From Planctomycetota bacterium (lineage in GTDB: Bacteria > Planctomycetota > SZUA-567): a stretch of DNA of 5,644 nucleotides. The position numbers and the translations under genes are program-made. The stretch covers positions 1-5,644 of the forward strand of contig JAJBSZ010000461.1 of the NCBI GenBank assembly GCA_020861125.1, read 5' to 3'. The notes under the pieces were generated by a model. The model did not search any database and was not told the DNA's origin. It saw nothing but the letters and a program-made list of their open reading frames with translations. Shown in pieces: positions 5,123-5,644 of the stretch (position 1 is the stretch's first letter; every line of letters begins with the position of its first letter).

Positions 5123-5644
5123 ATGCGCAGAATGGTTTTGGCGGCATTGTTGTTCGCGGCGATGGGGGTGGGGGCAAGGGGACAGGAGACCATCATCATC
5201 AAGGCCGGCAATGAGACGGCGAAGACCGATTCGCAGTATGTCGGCATGGAGGCCATGGCCAAGGAGGTCAAGGAGAAGTCCGGCGGCCGCATGGAGATGG
5301 AACTCTACCCGGCCAGCGTCAAGGGGACGCCGCAGGAAATGGTCGACATGGTCAAGAACGGCTCGGACGAGCTGGACATCTACCTGGGCGGCGCCGGCTT
5401 CTTCGCCAACTGGGACGGCCGCCTCAACGTCTTTGACATTCCCTACCTCTTCGACGACGCGCCGCAGGCCCATGCTATCCTGGATGGCGAGTTCGGCACG
5501 GAAATGCTTTCCGTCCTCGAACCGTTCGGGGTCAAGGGTCTGGCGTTCTGGGAAAACGGGGTGCGGAGCATCACCAATTCCGTCCGCCCAATCCGCACGC
5601 CGGACGACGTCAAGGGTTTGAAATTGCGGGTCATGCCCGGCAAC
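5123..5644 (+). CDS. TRAP transporter periplasmic substrate-binding protein, DctP family (3' end beyond window)
   Basis: The frame is open from the ATG at 5123 to the right edge (174 codons; full family members are about 320-350 residues). AAGGAG (5112-5117) sits 5 bases before the ATG. The protein starts with a signal peptide: two arginines, a hydrophobic core (about 4-17) and a plausible cleavage site after ARG at 18-20, so it should be exported to the periplasm. DctP-family features follow: IIIKAGNET (24-32), PYLFDDAPQAHAILDG (107-122), LAFWENGVRSITNS (140-153), PIRTPDDVKGLKLRVMP (156-172). R148 and R169 correspond by spacing to the conserved arginines that hold the substrate's carboxylate in DctP/SiaP-type proteins. 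It would deliver an organic acid to DctQ/DctM membrane subunits, whose genes are expected just to the right. Ligand identity is unknown; the adjacent dehydrogenases suggest a hydroxy- or sugar acid. Confidence 0.9.
   Translation, partial: MRRMVLAALLFAAMGVGARGQETIIIKAGNETAKTDSQYVGMEAMAKEVKEKSGGRMEMELYPASVKGTPQEMVDMVKNGSDELDIYLGGAGFFANWDGRLNVFDIPYLFDDAPQAHAILDGEFGTEMLSVLEPFGVKGLAFWENGVRSITNSVRPIRTPDDVKGLKLRVMPGN

Noticed and set aside
3956..5473. A 505-codon open frame on the - strand opposite the 2-hydroxyacid dehydrogenase and the TRAP gene
   Set aside because: It lies antisense to two genes with clear family motifs and good ribosome binding sites. Its translation has no recognisable motif and is typical of shadow frames in GC-rich DNA.
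1..5644. Mobile elements, CRISPR arrays, tRNA or rRNA genes
   Set aside because: I looked for terminal inverted repeats, transposase motifs, regularly spaced repeats and tRNA-like ends and found none.

Overview
This is a GC-rich stretch of bacterial chromosome with tight gene spacing and strong Shine-Dalgarno sites. A TRAP-type periplasmic binding protein with an export signal points to a Gram-negative, or at least a diderm-like, organism. The protein families do not fix a phylum. I see no rRNA, tRNA, CRISPR array, insertion sequence or phage gene.

Left part (1-2643). The 3' end of a cyclase/kynurenine-formamidase-like metal hydrolase enters from the left edge on the + strand. It converges on a three-gene operon read on the - strand: a family 2 glycosyltransferase (1981-2643), an ABC ATPase resembling the CbiO/EcfA energy-coupling-factor type (1254-1973), and a DedA membrane protein (586-1257). 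The last two genes overlap by 4 bases (ATGA). A hairpin lies between the converging cyclase and dedA genes.

Right part (2770-5644). A 3-hydroxyisobutyrate dehydrogenase / tartronate-semialdehyde-reductase-like enzyme (- strand, 2770-3657) is divergent from a D-isomer-specific 2-hydroxyacid dehydrogenase (+ strand, 3977-4966). After a probable terminator comes the start of a DctP-like TRAP substrate-binding protein (+ strand, from 5123, running off the right edge). The 319-base divergent region is rich in signals: a near-consensus sigma-70 promoter toward the 2-hydroxyacid dehydrogenase, a 22-bp near-perfect palindrome just upstream of the reductase, a pair of 8-bp direct repeats and a 13-bp inverted repeat.

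Together, the right-hand genes look like part of a regulated pathway for uptake and oxidation or reduction of a small hydroxy-acid or sugar acid; the substrate cannot be read from sequence. The left-hand operon combines families that can act on or near polyprenyl-phosphate lipid carriers (a DPMS-like GT2 and a DedA), with an ABC ATPase of uncertain partner between them. That grouping is the most interesting inference here. I found no unmistakably new system.
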